From Avedoeria sp964651245 (GTDB taxonomy: Bacteria; Chloroflexota; Anaerolineae; Epilineales; Epilineaceae): DNA of 64,000 nt. Made by a program: the position numbers and the translations under genes. The stretch's first letter is position 1, and each line of letters starts with the position of its first letter. A model generated the notes under the pieces. The model had not been told where the DNA came from, ran no database searches, and worked only from the letters and a program-made list of their open reading frames with translations. The stretch covers positions 62,001-126,000 of the forward strand of contig CAZYVI010000011.1 in the NCBI GenBank assembly GCA_964651245.1, in the 5' to 3' direction. Shown here one piece after another: positions 56,933-64,000 of the stretch.

Positions 56933-57877
56933 ATGAAGGGTCAGTTCGCGTTCTTCAAGGGCCAGATCGTCGCGATCGAGGACGCCAAGGTCAGCGTCCG
57001 GACGCATGCCCTCAACTACGGCACGGGCTGCTTCGAGGGCATCCGCGGCTACTGGAACGCCGAAGAACAGCAGATGCTGGTCTTTCGCCTGCACGAGCAC
57101 TACGAGCGGATGCTGAAGAGCTGCGGCCTGCTGTTCATCGACCTGCCCTACACCGCCGCCGACCTCAGCCGGATCACGATCGAGCTGCTGCAGCGCGAGG
57201 GCTACCGCGAGGACGCCTACATCCGCCCGCTGGCCTACAAGGCCGACGAGATGATCGGCGTCCGGCTACACGGCCTCAAGGACGAGATCTCGATCTTCGC
57301 CACGCCGTTCGGGCAGTACGTCGACAACGAGGAGGGCGCCCGGGTCATGGTGTCGTCGTGGCGGCGCGTCGACGACAACAGCATGCCGGCCCGCGGCAAG
57401 ATCACCGGCACCTACGTCAACAGCGCCTTCGCCAAGAGCGAGGCCCTGATGAACGGCTACGACGAGGCGATCGTCCTCAACCAGAACGGCCACGTCTCCG
57501 AGGGCAGCGCCGAGAACATCTTCATCGTCCGCGACGGCGCCGTGATCACGCCGCCGGTCTTCGACAACATCCTCGAGGGCATCACGCGCTCCACCGTGAT
57601 CCAGCTCTGCGCCGAGCGCCTCGGGCTGCCGGTCCAGGAGCGGTCGATCGACCGCAGCGAGCTCTACGGCGCCGACGAGGTCTTCTTCACCGGCACCGGC
57701 GTCCAGATCGCCGCCGTCGTCGAGGTCGACCGCCGGCCGGTGGGCAGCGGGCGGATGGGGCCGGTGGCCTCGGCGCTGCGCGACGTCTACTTCGACGTCG
57801 TGCGCGGGCGCGTGCCGGAGTACCGCCACTGGTGCACGCCGGTCTACGCCCCCGTGGGCGTGCCGACGCCGGCCTAG
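56933..57877 (+). CDS. ilvE: Branched-chain amino acid aminotransferase
   Basis: IlvE transfers the amino group between Leu/Ile/Val and 2-oxoglutarate using PLP. The 314-residue fold-type IV protein has SVRTHALNYGTGCFEGIRGYW, the Schiff-base Lys156 in MPARGKITGTYVNSA, AIVLNQNGHVSEGSAENIFIVRDG (cofactor Glu) and VFFTGTGVQIAAVVEVD. Length is normal. GGAGG 6 nt before ATG 56933. The exosortase gene starts 15 bp downstream, so part of its transcript may extend into that run. Confidence 0.96.
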   Translation: MKGQFAFFKGQIVAIEDAKVSVRTHALNYGTGCFEGIRGYWNAEEQQMLVFRLHEHYERMLKSCGLLFIDLPYTAADLSRITIELLQREGYREDAYIRPLAYKADEMIGVRLHGLKDEISIFATPFGQYVDNEEGARVMVSSWRRVDDNSMPARGKITGTYVNSAFAKSEALMNGYDEAIVLNQNGHVSEGSAENIFIVRDGAVITPPVFDNILEGITRSTVIQLCAERLGLPVQERSIDRSELYGADEVFFTGTGVQIAAVVEVDRRPVGSGRMGPVASALRDVYFDVVRGRVPEYRHWCTPVYAPVGVPTPA

Positions 57878-57892
57878 GCCCAGGCGGACCCG

Positions 57893-58837
57893 TTGCGCCG
57901 CGACCGGAGCGCGCCGAGCGACCCGCCGGACGACACGCCGACCGCGCGCCCTCGGGCGTGGCGGCGCCGCGCCGGCGCCGCCCGCGCCCGCGCCCGCGTC
58001 GCGATCGCCCGGGCGGCGCACGACGCCATCCGGGGCCGCGGCCTGCTCGCCGTAGCCGCGCTGGCCGCCGCGGGCGCGCTGTTCGCGCCGGCGCTGGGCT
58101 GGGTGGCCACGACGTGGCGCGTCCACGACTACTACTCGCACGGCCCGATCGTGGCCCTGGCGGCGGCGGTGCTGGCGTGGCGGGCCCGCCGCCGGATGCC
58201 GGCGGCCGCGCCCGACGCGGCGGGCCTGGCGCCGCTCGCGCTGGGCGTCGCCGTCCACCTGGCCGCCGCGCGCCACGCCCAGTGGTGGATCTCGGCGCTG
58301 GCGTTCGTGGCGGTGCTCGGCGGGCTGGCGTGGCTGGCCGGCGGCCGCGCCTGGCCGCGGGCGCTGGCGCTGCCGCTGGCGCTGCTGGCGCTGGCGGTTC
58401 CGCTGCCGTGGGTGGCCCACATCGCGCCGCAGCTGGCCGCCGGCGTCGCCGGGCAGGCCGCGGCGCTCGTCGGCGCGCTGGGCGTCGACGTCGTCCACCA
58501 GGGGCCGCAGCTCATCGTCGGCGACGGCAGCTACCGGGTCGGGGCGCCGTGCAGCGGGCTGCGCTCGCTCGTGGCGCTGGTGACGCTGGCGGTCGGGCTG
58601 GCCGGCACGCTGCACGGGCCGCTGCCGCGTCGGGCGATGCTGGTGGCGCTGGCGGTGCCGCTGGCGATGGCCGCCAACACACTGCGCCTCGGCGGCCTGC
58701 TGGTGGTGGCCGACGCCTTCGGCACGGCGCCGGGCCTGGCCTTCTACCACGGGCCGTCGAGCCCGCTGCTGTTCGCCGCCGCGGCGCTCGGCCTGCTCGG
58801 CCTGGGCCGGGCGCTGGGCTGCGATGTCGTCCGCTAG
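57893..58837 (+). CDS. Exosortase (EpsH/XrtA family) membrane transpeptidase
   Basis: Exosortases cut PEP-CTERM-type sorting signals and attach proteins to the surface matrix. The 314-residue protein has about eight membrane helices and the three catalytic residues in their family motifs: Cys220 in GAPCSGLRSL, Arg265 in ANTLRLGG and His286 in FYHGPSSP. The first 45 residues are an unusual Arg-rich extension (ten or more Arg). The start is TTG 57893; a later start cannot be excluded. It overlaps EpsI by 14 bp. No PEP-CTERM substrate was found in the window. Confidence 0.92.
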   Translation: MRRDRSAPSDPPDDTPTARPRAWRRRAGAARARARVAIARAAHDAIRGRGLLAVAALAAAGALFAPALGWVATTWRVHDYYSHGPIVALAAAVLAWRARRRMPAAAPDAAGLAPLALGVAVHLAAARHAQWWISALAFVAVLGGLAWLAGGRAWPRALALPLALLALAVPLPWVAHIAPQLAAGVAGQAAALVGALGVDVVHQGPQLIVGDGSYRVGAPCSGLRSLVALVTLAVGLAGTLHGPLPRRAMLVALAVPLAMAANTLRLGGLLVVADAFGTAPGLAFYHGPSSPLLFAAAALGLLGLGRALGCDVVR

Positions 58838-59555
58838 CGCCACGGCGCGGCGGCGACAGCGGCGGCTGCTGGGGGTGGCGGCGGCCCTGTTCGCCGCCGC
58901 GCTCCTGTGGCGCCGGGCCGGCGACCGCGCCCCGGCGCCGCCGCCGGCCCCGGCGGGCGGCCACGTGGTGTTCGCCGACACCGCCGGCTGGTACGGCCGG
59001 ACGACGGCCGAGGTGGCGTTGCGCTCGCCGATCGACTGGTCGCTGGGCGCGCTGCCGGCGGCGCTGCCGCGGCAGCTCGGGCCGTGGCAGGGCGAGGACC
59101 GCGCCGAGGACCCGGCCGTCGACGTCTGGCTGCGCGATCCCGACGTCTCGATCGCCCGCACCTACCGCCGCGGCGACGGGGCGCTGGTCTGGCTGACGGC
59201 GTTCGGCAGCCGCGGCGAGCGCAGCTACCACCTCTTCGAGCACACCCCCGACAGCTGCTACCCGCTGGGCGGCTGGGCGATCGAGTCGTTCGGGCCGCGG
59301 ACGGTGGCGCTGCCCGGCGGCCCGCGGCCGCTGCCGGTGAACTACGGCACCGCCCGCCGCGCGGCGGTGGACGGGTCGCTGGTGTTCCTCTATCTCTACC
59401 TCTGGGACCACCCCGGCCGCGACCCCGAGCGCGGCGTCGTCAGCCTGCGCCTGGCGGCGCCGGTGCGCGGCGACGCCGCGGCGACGGCGGCCCTGCTGAC
59501 CGACGACTTCCTGCCGCGCCTCTTCCCCGCCACGCTCGCCTGGCGGCGGTTCTAG
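58824..59555 (+). CDS. EpsI family exosortase-associated protein (DUF3485)
   Basis: The 243-residue protein has one N-terminal membrane helix (about 13-30) and the EpsI pattern LPRQLGPWQGEDR ... RSYHLFEHTPDSCYPLGGWAIESFGP. The His/Asp/Ser/Cys cluster in that pattern is strictly conserved in EpsI proteins. EpsI is often fused to, or next to, exosortase in exopolysaccharide operons; its activity is unknown. The gene overlaps the exosortase gene by 14 bp. Confidence 0.92.
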   Translation: MSSASATARRRQRRLLGVAAALFAAALLWRRAGDRAPAPPPAPAGGHVVFADTAGWYGRTTAEVALRSPIDWSLGALPAALPRQLGPWQGEDRAEDPAVDVWLRDPDVSIARTYRRGDGALVWLTAFGSRGERSYHLFEHTPDSCYPLGGWAIESFGPRTVALPGGPRPLPVNYGTARRAAVDGSLVFLYLYLWDHPGRDPERGVVSLRLAAPVRGDAAATAALLTDDFLPRLFPATLAWRRF

Positions 59556-59574
59556 CGCGCCGGGCCGGCCGCCG

Positions 59575-60492
59575 ATGACGTTCCGCCCGATCGCGACGCA
59601 GGCCCGCTTTGTGGGCCTGGCGCTGGCGTTGGCTGCGGCGGCGGCCTGCGGCGGGGCGCTGTGGCAGGCGTCGGCGCATGGCATCGGGCCGCGCACGGTG
59701 GGCTGGGGCGCGGCGGCGGTAGCGCTGGCGGCGGTGGCGCTGCAGCTGGCGTACTGGACGTACGGCCAGTTCAACCTGCGCTACGCCCTCAGCCGCGACG
59801 CCCTCGTCATCCGCTGGGCGGCCACCCGCCAGGTCATCCCGATGGCGGCGATCACCCACGTGGTCAAGGGCCGGCCCTACCTCGAGCCGCTGACCGGGCC
59901 GCGCCGGCTGGGCTTCGAGGTCGGCCACACCCGCGTCCTCGACGACGCCGGCGAGCCGCGGCCGACGCTGGTCTACGCCACGGTGCCGCCCGATCGCCAG
60001 GTGCTCATCATGACGACCGGGCTGGCCTACGCGATCTCGCCCGCCGACGCGACCGCCTTCGCCGACGACTTCGTCCAGCGCCGGCGGCTCGGCCCGCGCC
60101 AGGCGCTGGAGGAACGGACGTTCCCGGCGCCGTGGGCGCGGCTGTCGGTGTGGCGCGACCCGCTGGCGCTGCAGCTGCTGGGCCTGGCGGGGGCGCTGCT
60201 GGCGTTCGCGTTCGGCTGGCTGGCCTGGCACTATCCGGAGCTGCCGGCCACCGTCAGCCTGCGCTTCGTCCACGACGCGGCGGCCGCCGCCGCGGTCCCG
60301 GGACCAGGCGGCCCCAAGAGCGGCGCCTGGCGCCTGCCGACGGTCGGGCTGCTGGCGCTCGTGGCCAACCTGGCCGTCGCCGCCGCGGCGCACGAGCGGG
60401 GCCTGGCGGTGGCGGCGCGGCTGCTGCTGGCCGGGGCGGTGGTCGTCGAGCTGGCGCTGGGCATCGTCCTGCTGCGCGCGATCGCGCCGTGA
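59575..60492 (+). CDS. Membrane protein with bacterial PH-like domain
   Basis: The 305-residue protein has two N-terminal membrane helices (about 12-30 and 40-60), then a bacterial PH-like domain (FNLRYALSRDALVIRWAATRQVIPMAAITHVVKG). Two C-terminal helices enclose a short external loop. Bacterial PH domains of this layout (bPH2-type) are of unknown function. ATG 59575 lies 19 bp after EpsI; AGCGCGCC precedes it without a strong ribosome site. It is part of the exosortase run. Confidence 0.75.
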   Translation: MTFRPIATQARFVGLALALAAAAACGGALWQASAHGIGPRTVGWGAAAVALAAVALQLAYWTYGQFNLRYALSRDALVIRWAATRQVIPMAAITHVVKGRPYLEPLTGPRRLGFEVGHTRVLDDAGEPRPTLVYATVPPDRQVLIMTTGLAYAISPADATAFADDFVQRRRLGPRQALEERTFPAPWARLSVWRDPLALQLLGLAGALLAFAFGWLAWHYPELPATVSLRFVHDAAAAAAVPGPGGPKSGAWRLPTVGLLALVANLAVAAAAHERGLAVAARLLLAGAVVVELALGIVLLRAIAP

Positions 60493-60508
60493 CCCCGCGA
60501 GGTGCTCC

Positions 60509-62248
60509 ATGGTCCTGAACCGCGTCGGCCTCGACCTCGGCCCGGCCGACGGTTCCGCCCCGCTGGACGCGCGCCTGGCGGCCGCCGCCGAGCTCGGCGC
60601 CCGCTGGGTGCGGCTGCGCTTCGCCCTCGACGCCGGCCGGGCGGTCGACGACGCGTTCGTGGCGGCGGCGCGCGCGGCCGTCGACGCGGCCGCGGCGCGG
60701 CGGCTGCGCGTGCTGGGGGTCGTCGACGGCGCGCTGACGGTGGCGCCCGACGCGCTGGCGGCCGACGACGCGACGCTGGCGGCCGCCGTGGCCGACGAGC
60801 TTATCGAGCACGCCGGCCGGCTGGCGGCGGCGCTGGGCGACGCGGTGGCGGCCTGGGAGATCGTCCCGGCGCCGAACGCGGCCGCCGGGCGCCGCGGGCC
60901 GCTGGGCCCGGCCCGCTGGGCGACGCTGTTGGCGGCAACGGGCGCGGCGGTGCGGGCGGCGGCGCCGCGGGCGACGGTGGTGGCCGGCGGGCTGGCCAGC
61001 ACGGCCGACGACGACGCGGTGGACTACCTGCGCGCGGCCGTCGAGGCGGGCCGCTGGGCGGTCGGGACGCCGCCGTTCGACGGGCTCGGGCTGCAGCTGC
61101 GGCTGCTGCCGGCCGGCGGCGCCGACGAGGCCGAGGTGGCGGCGGCCGTGGCCGAGCGCACCGGCCGGCTGTGGCGCGCGGCGGCGGCGGCCTTGGGCCG
61201 GCACGCGCCCGACGTGCGGGGCCTCTGGGTGACCGGCCTGAGCTGGGACGCCGAGCAGGCCGGCGACGCCGCCCAGGCGCGCAACCTCTTCACCGCCTAC
61301 GACACGCTGACGGCCGATCCATGCGTCCAGGCCGTCTTCTGGACCTCGCTCGTCGACGACGGCGCCGCCACCGGCCTGGTGGCCGCCGCCGACCTCGACC
61401 GCGCGTCGGCGCGCCTGGCCTGGAAGGCCTTCCACGACTTTGGCCAGTACGCGCGCCAGATCAGCCCGCCGCCGGTCGTGCTGCTGGATGCGCCGGAGCG
61501 CGGGGCGGCGATCGGCGGGCAGGGCGCGGCCGAGGGCCAGGCCGCCGTCGGCGCCCCGGTCGACGCGGGCGGCGCTGCGGCGGGCGGCGCGCACGGCGAC
61601 GGCGTCGAGACCGAGGCTGGGGCGGACACCGCCGCCGCGCAGGCCGCGTCGGAAAGCGACGGCCGCGCCGGCGCCGCCGAGCCGGGCGCGGCCATCGCCG
61701 GCGTCGACGCGGCGCCCGCGCCGACGCCGGCGACGACGATCCGCTTCCATGTCCCCACGCTCGCCGAGCTGCTGGCCGCCGCCGGGGTGCCGGCCGACGC
61801 GCTGCCGGCAGCGCTCGAAGCGGTCGCCGCCCGCCACGGCGGGCGCGGGCTGCCGCCGGGGGACTACACGGTCGACGTGCCCGGGATCGCCGTGGCGGCG
61901 GACGCGTCGCGGGGCGGCGGGTCAACCGTCGGCGCGGCGGCGGGCGGCGCGGCGGCGCACGGCCTCGACCTGAGCGCGACCGTCGCTACCGGGCCTACGG
62001 CGGCCGGTGCCGTCGCCCCCGCAGCGCCGGCGACGCCCGTTGCCGGGCTGACGAACCAGCTCGTCCTGAGCGCGTTCTATCGCGCCGGCGGCGGGTCGTG
62101 GGCGCTGCTGCAGCGGGCCGGGCTCGACCTGGCCGACCTCGTCTCGCAGCGCGACGCGGCCTACGGCGGTCCGGCGATCGCCCAGATGGAGGCGCTGTCC
62201 CCTGCCGAGCGCGCGGCGGTGCTCGGCGAGATGGGCGGCGGGGCATGA
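60509..62248 (+). CDS. TIM-barrel (GH-A clan-like) protein without the catalytic NEP motif, plus C-terminal domain
   Basis: The 579-residue protein begins with VGLDLGPADGSAPLDARLAAAAELGARWVRLRF, typical of the first strand of GH5/GH39-like barrels. At the place of the acid/base motif W-E-I-x-N-E-P-N it has AWEIVPAPN, so the Asn-Glu pair is replaced by Pro-Ala. The late barrel pieces LWVTGLSWD, QAVFWTSLVDDGAATGLVAA and LAWKAFHDFG fit the fold. A Gly/Ala spacer (about 335-405) and a C-terminal region with FHVPTLAELLAAAGVP follow. It is probably a non-catalytic sugar-binding protein, or an enzyme with other residues. No signal peptide is seen. It overlaps the next gene by 4 bp. Confidence 0.65.
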   Translation: MVLNRVGLDLGPADGSAPLDARLAAAAELGARWVRLRFALDAGRAVDDAFVAAARAAVDAAAARRLRVLGVVDGALTVAPDALAADDATLAAAVADELIEHAGRLAAALGDAVAAWEIVPAPNAAAGRRGPLGPARWATLLAATGAAVRAAAPRATVVAGGLASTADDDAVDYLRAAVEAGRWAVGTPPFDGLGLQLRLLPAGGADEAEVAAAVAERTGRLWRAAAAALGRHAPDVRGLWVTGLSWDAEQAGDAAQARNLFTAYDTLTADPCVQAVFWTSLVDDGAATGLVAAADLDRASARLAWKAFHDFGQYARQISPPPVVLLDAPERGAAIGGQGAAEGQAAVGAPVDAGGAAAGGAHGDGVETEAGADTAAAQAASESDGRAGAAEPGAAIAGVDAAPAPTPATTIRFHVPTLAELLAAAGVPADALPAALEAVAARHGGRGLPPGDYTVDVPGIAVAADASRGGGSTVGAAAGGAAAHGLDLSATVATGPTAAGAVAPAAPATPVAGLTNQLVLSAFYRAGGGSWALLQRAGLDLADLVSQRDAAYGGPAIAQMEALSPAERAAVLGEMGGGA

Positions 62249-64000
62249 CAGCGCCGCACGCGGGCGGAACGACCGCGACGACCGCGACGACGTCCACGAC
62301 ATCGACGACATCGACGACATCGACGACATCGACGACCGCCAGACGAACGGCCGGCCCGTCGCGCACGATGCCACGGCGCCCGTCCGCGCTGGCGTCGCTG
62401 GTCCCGCTGCTCCTGCTGGCGCTATCGGCCTTCGCGCTGCCGTGGCTCGCGGCGGGCGGCGTGGAGGCGTCGCCGGCGGCGGCCGTGGCGGCGGACGTCG
62501 TCGCCCAGCCCGCGCCGCCCGCCACGCCGACGGCGGGTCCGGTGGTCGAGGTGGCGGTGGTCGACGATGCGTTCGAGCCGGCCGTGGTGACGGTGACGGT
62601 GGGCTCGACCGTGCGCTGGGCGAACCGGGGCCAGCGGCTGCACTCGGTCACGAGCGACCAGGGCTATTTCAATTGGACGCTCCAGCCCGGCACGGCGCTG
62701 CGGGTGCGGTTCCTGTCGGCCGGCTCATTCGGCTACCACTGCGTCTACCACGCGGGCATGACCGGCCGCGTCATCGTGGTGCCGGGGCCGACGGCGCCGA
62801 CCGCGACGGCCAGCGCGACGCCGGACGGGTCGCCGACGCCGGGGCCGTCGCCGACGCCCACGGGGACCGGGCCGGTCGCGTCGCCGTCACCGACCGCAGG
62901 CGCGACGTGGCCGGCGCCGGGGCCGGTCGGGCCGCCGGTGGGGCCGGCGGCGGGGGGGGCGATCGTCTTCCAGGACGTGGGCGGCGGCGGGCGGACCGAC
63001 CTGTTTGTCATCGCCGCCGACGGCACCGGCCGCCGGGCGCTGACGACGACGGCGGCGCGCTCCGAGGCGCAGCCGCACTGGTCGCCCGACCGGCGGGCGG
63101 TGGCCTACGCCGCCACCGGCGGCAGCGGGGCGACGGCGCAGTGGCGCATCGAGATCGTCGATGCCCAGTCCGGCGCCGTCCGCCCGGTGACGGCCGGCCC
63201 GTCCCACTTCGAGCCGCGCTGGCGACCCGATGGCCAGTGGATCGCGTTCACGGCCGTCACGTATGCCTCCGGCGCGGGCGGGACACTGCTGGCGGCCAGC
63301 GCGATCGGCGTCGTGCGGCCGGACGGCAGCGGCGCGCGGATCGTCCTCCAAGCCACCGGGTCGAGCCACGTGATCGGCAACCCGTCGTGGTCGCCCGACG
63401 GCCGGACGCTGGCGTTCGTGCGCCGCTCGGTCGGCCCGGCCGGCGCCGACGGCGAGCTCTGGGCGCTCGACCTGACCACGTCCACCGTCCGCCGCCTCTT
63501 CGCCCACCCCGGCTGGGACGACATCCAGCCCGCCTGGTCGCCCGACGGCCGCCGGATCGCCTTCGCCTCGCACGCCGCGTCGCCGACGGCGCGGCCGTAC
63601 GCGATCTGGCTGCTCGACCTCGACACCGGCCAGGCCGGCACCGTCGCCCACCACCCCGAGTGGTCGCTGCTGCGCCCGTCGTGGTCGCCCGGCGGCGGCT
63701 GGATCATCTTCACCGCCGAGATCGCCACCCAGCCGACCCGCGACGTCCGCCTCTACTACGTCGAGGACGGCGGCGGCACCGTCTACGGCCCGCTGACCAC
63801 CGGCGCCGAGCCCGACTGGGCGGGGGTGACGAGCTTCGAACCGCCGACGCCGGGGCCGGGGGCGACCGGGACGCCGGCAGGTCCGACGCCGTCGCCCGGC
63901 CCCGGCACCGGCACGCCGCCGTGGCCGCCGACCGCCACGCCGAGCGCGACGTACCCGCCCCCGCCGCTGACGCCGCTGCCGCTGCCCACGCCGCCGAGCG
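62245..64000 (+). CDS. Cupredoxin fused to a TolB-like propeller, C-terminus outside window
   Basis: At least 585 residues. The first 45 are Thr/Ser-rich ((TTS)n from a 9-bp tandem repeat), then a hydrophobic membrane or signal segment (about 47-72). The cupredoxin domain (about 100-180, VVDDAFEPAVVTVTVGSTVRWANRG) has type I copper ligands His133, Cys166, His169 and Met172 (YHCVYHAGM). A Thr/Pro spacer leads to a TolB-like propeller (about 240-530, PHWSPDRRAVAYAA, PSWSPDGRTLAFVRR, PAWSPDGRRIAFAS) and a Pro/Thr tail that runs out of the window. ATG 62245 is in an ATGA overlap. It should be an extracellular electron-transfer or copper-binding protein (inference). Confidence 0.85.
   Translation, partial: MTAPHAGGTTATTATTSTTSTTSTTSTTSTTARRTAGPSRTMPRRPSALASLVPLLLLALSAFALPWLAAGGVEASPAAAVAADVVAQPAPPATPTAGPVVEVAVVDDAFEPAVVTVTVGSTVRWANRGQRLHSVTSDQGYFNWTLQPGTALRVRFLSAGSFGYHCVYHAGMTGRVIVVPGPTAPTATASATPDGSPTPGPSPTPTGTGPVASPSPTAGATWPAPGPVGPPVGPAAGGAIVFQDVGGGGRTDLFVIAADGTGRRALTTTAARSEAQPHWSPDRRAVAYAATGGSGATAQWRIEIVDAQSGAVRPVTAGPSHFEPRWRPDGQWIAFTAVTYASGAGGTLLAASAIGVVRPDGSGARIVLQATGSSHVIGNPSWSPDGRTLAFVRRSVGPAGADGELWALDLTTSTVRRLFAHPGWDDIQPAWSPDGRRIAFASHAASPTARPYAIWLLDLDTGQAGTVAHHPEWSLLRPSWSPGGGWIIFTAEIATQPTRDVRLYYVEDGGGTVYGPLTTGAEPDWAGVTSFEPPTPGPGATGTPAGPTPSPGPGTGTPPWPPTATPSATYPPPPLTPLPLPTPPS
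62296..62331 (+). repeat. 9-bp tandem repeat (ACGACATCG x4)
   Basis: Four exact copies of ACGACATCG lie in the first 30 codons of the cupredoxin gene and encode Thr-Thr-Ser. A change in copy number keeps the frame. Confidence 0.95.

Overview
The window is very GC-rich (roughly 60% to over 80% G+C by eye), densely coded and chromosomal. It carries no recognisable rRNA, tRNA, CRISPR array, insertion sequence or phage block. Several features point to the phylum Chloroflexota, and this is an inference. They are secreted proteins with Thr/Pro/Ala-rich tails ending in YLPRAF- or LIPFARR-like sequences, a small Cys-rich protein (56484-56807) of a type I associate with that phylum, a DUF951 gene, and the order ffh-rpsP-khpA-rimM. 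Promoters are of ordinary sigma-70 type (TTGACR, 16-17 bp, TATNNT), and six genes have the -10 box only 6-8 nt before the start codon, which suggests leaderless mRNAs.

Layout, left part. 1-2216 is the N-terminal part of a secreted subtilisin-like protease (minus strand, cut by the window edge). 2335-5597 holds two translationally coupled, paralogous GT39/ArnT-like membrane glycosyltransferases. A nitroreductase follows, then one polycistron (6587-13800): ECF sigma factor, FecR-type anti-sigma protein and two complete ATPase/ABC-2 permease pairs. A DegP/HtrA-like lipoprotein protease follows. 16108-17415 is a type I phosphodiesterase/AlkP-like enzyme. 17600-19097 is a coupled three-gene cassette (ScdA_N protein plus two NnrS-like membrane proteins) that looks like a nitric-oxide stress unit. 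Then come Hsp20, DUF951, a processive GT2 glycosyltransferase, an SDR/DUF2867 epimerase and tilS.

Middle part. 25168-28294 is the ffh-rpsP-khpA-rimM translation/secretion cluster, which lacks trmD. Its S16 protein is fused to LEA-like 11-residue repeats and a helix-hairpin-helix domain. Around it lie an NHL-propeller secreted protein whose stop codon seems lost, a DUF2231 membrane protein, a TPR protein, and groES-groEL behind a promoter plus a diverged CIRCE operator. An RRM RNA-binding protein with a long 5' leader comes next, then a minus-strand group of small-molecule and repair enzymes (two VOC proteins, an MBL hydrolase, a methyltransferase, an AlkD-like protein).

Right part. 40370-48509 contains secreted propeller and Thr-rich proteins, a holin-4-like membrane protein, a Uma2-family nuclease, a GNAT, an Sfp-type phosphopantetheinyl transferase and a small unknown. 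Then follow an ABC-F protein, a dihydrouridine synthase, an AbrB/PIN toxin-antitoxin pair, a very large NHL protein with an internal low-GC block, a YaiI protein, a Cys-rich small protein and ilvE. The last 6 kb (57893-64000) is a tight run: exosortase, EpsI, a PH-like membrane protein, a GH-A-fold protein lacking the usual catalytic NEP motif, and a cupredoxin fused to a TolB-like propeller (cut by the window edge).

The most unusual signals are the S16 fusion, a repeat family whose CCG-TAG edge supplies the in-frame stop codon of three unrelated genes, the leaderless promoter pattern, a perfect 17-bp inverted repeat inside the DUF951 gene, and the composition mosaic inside the large NHL gene.
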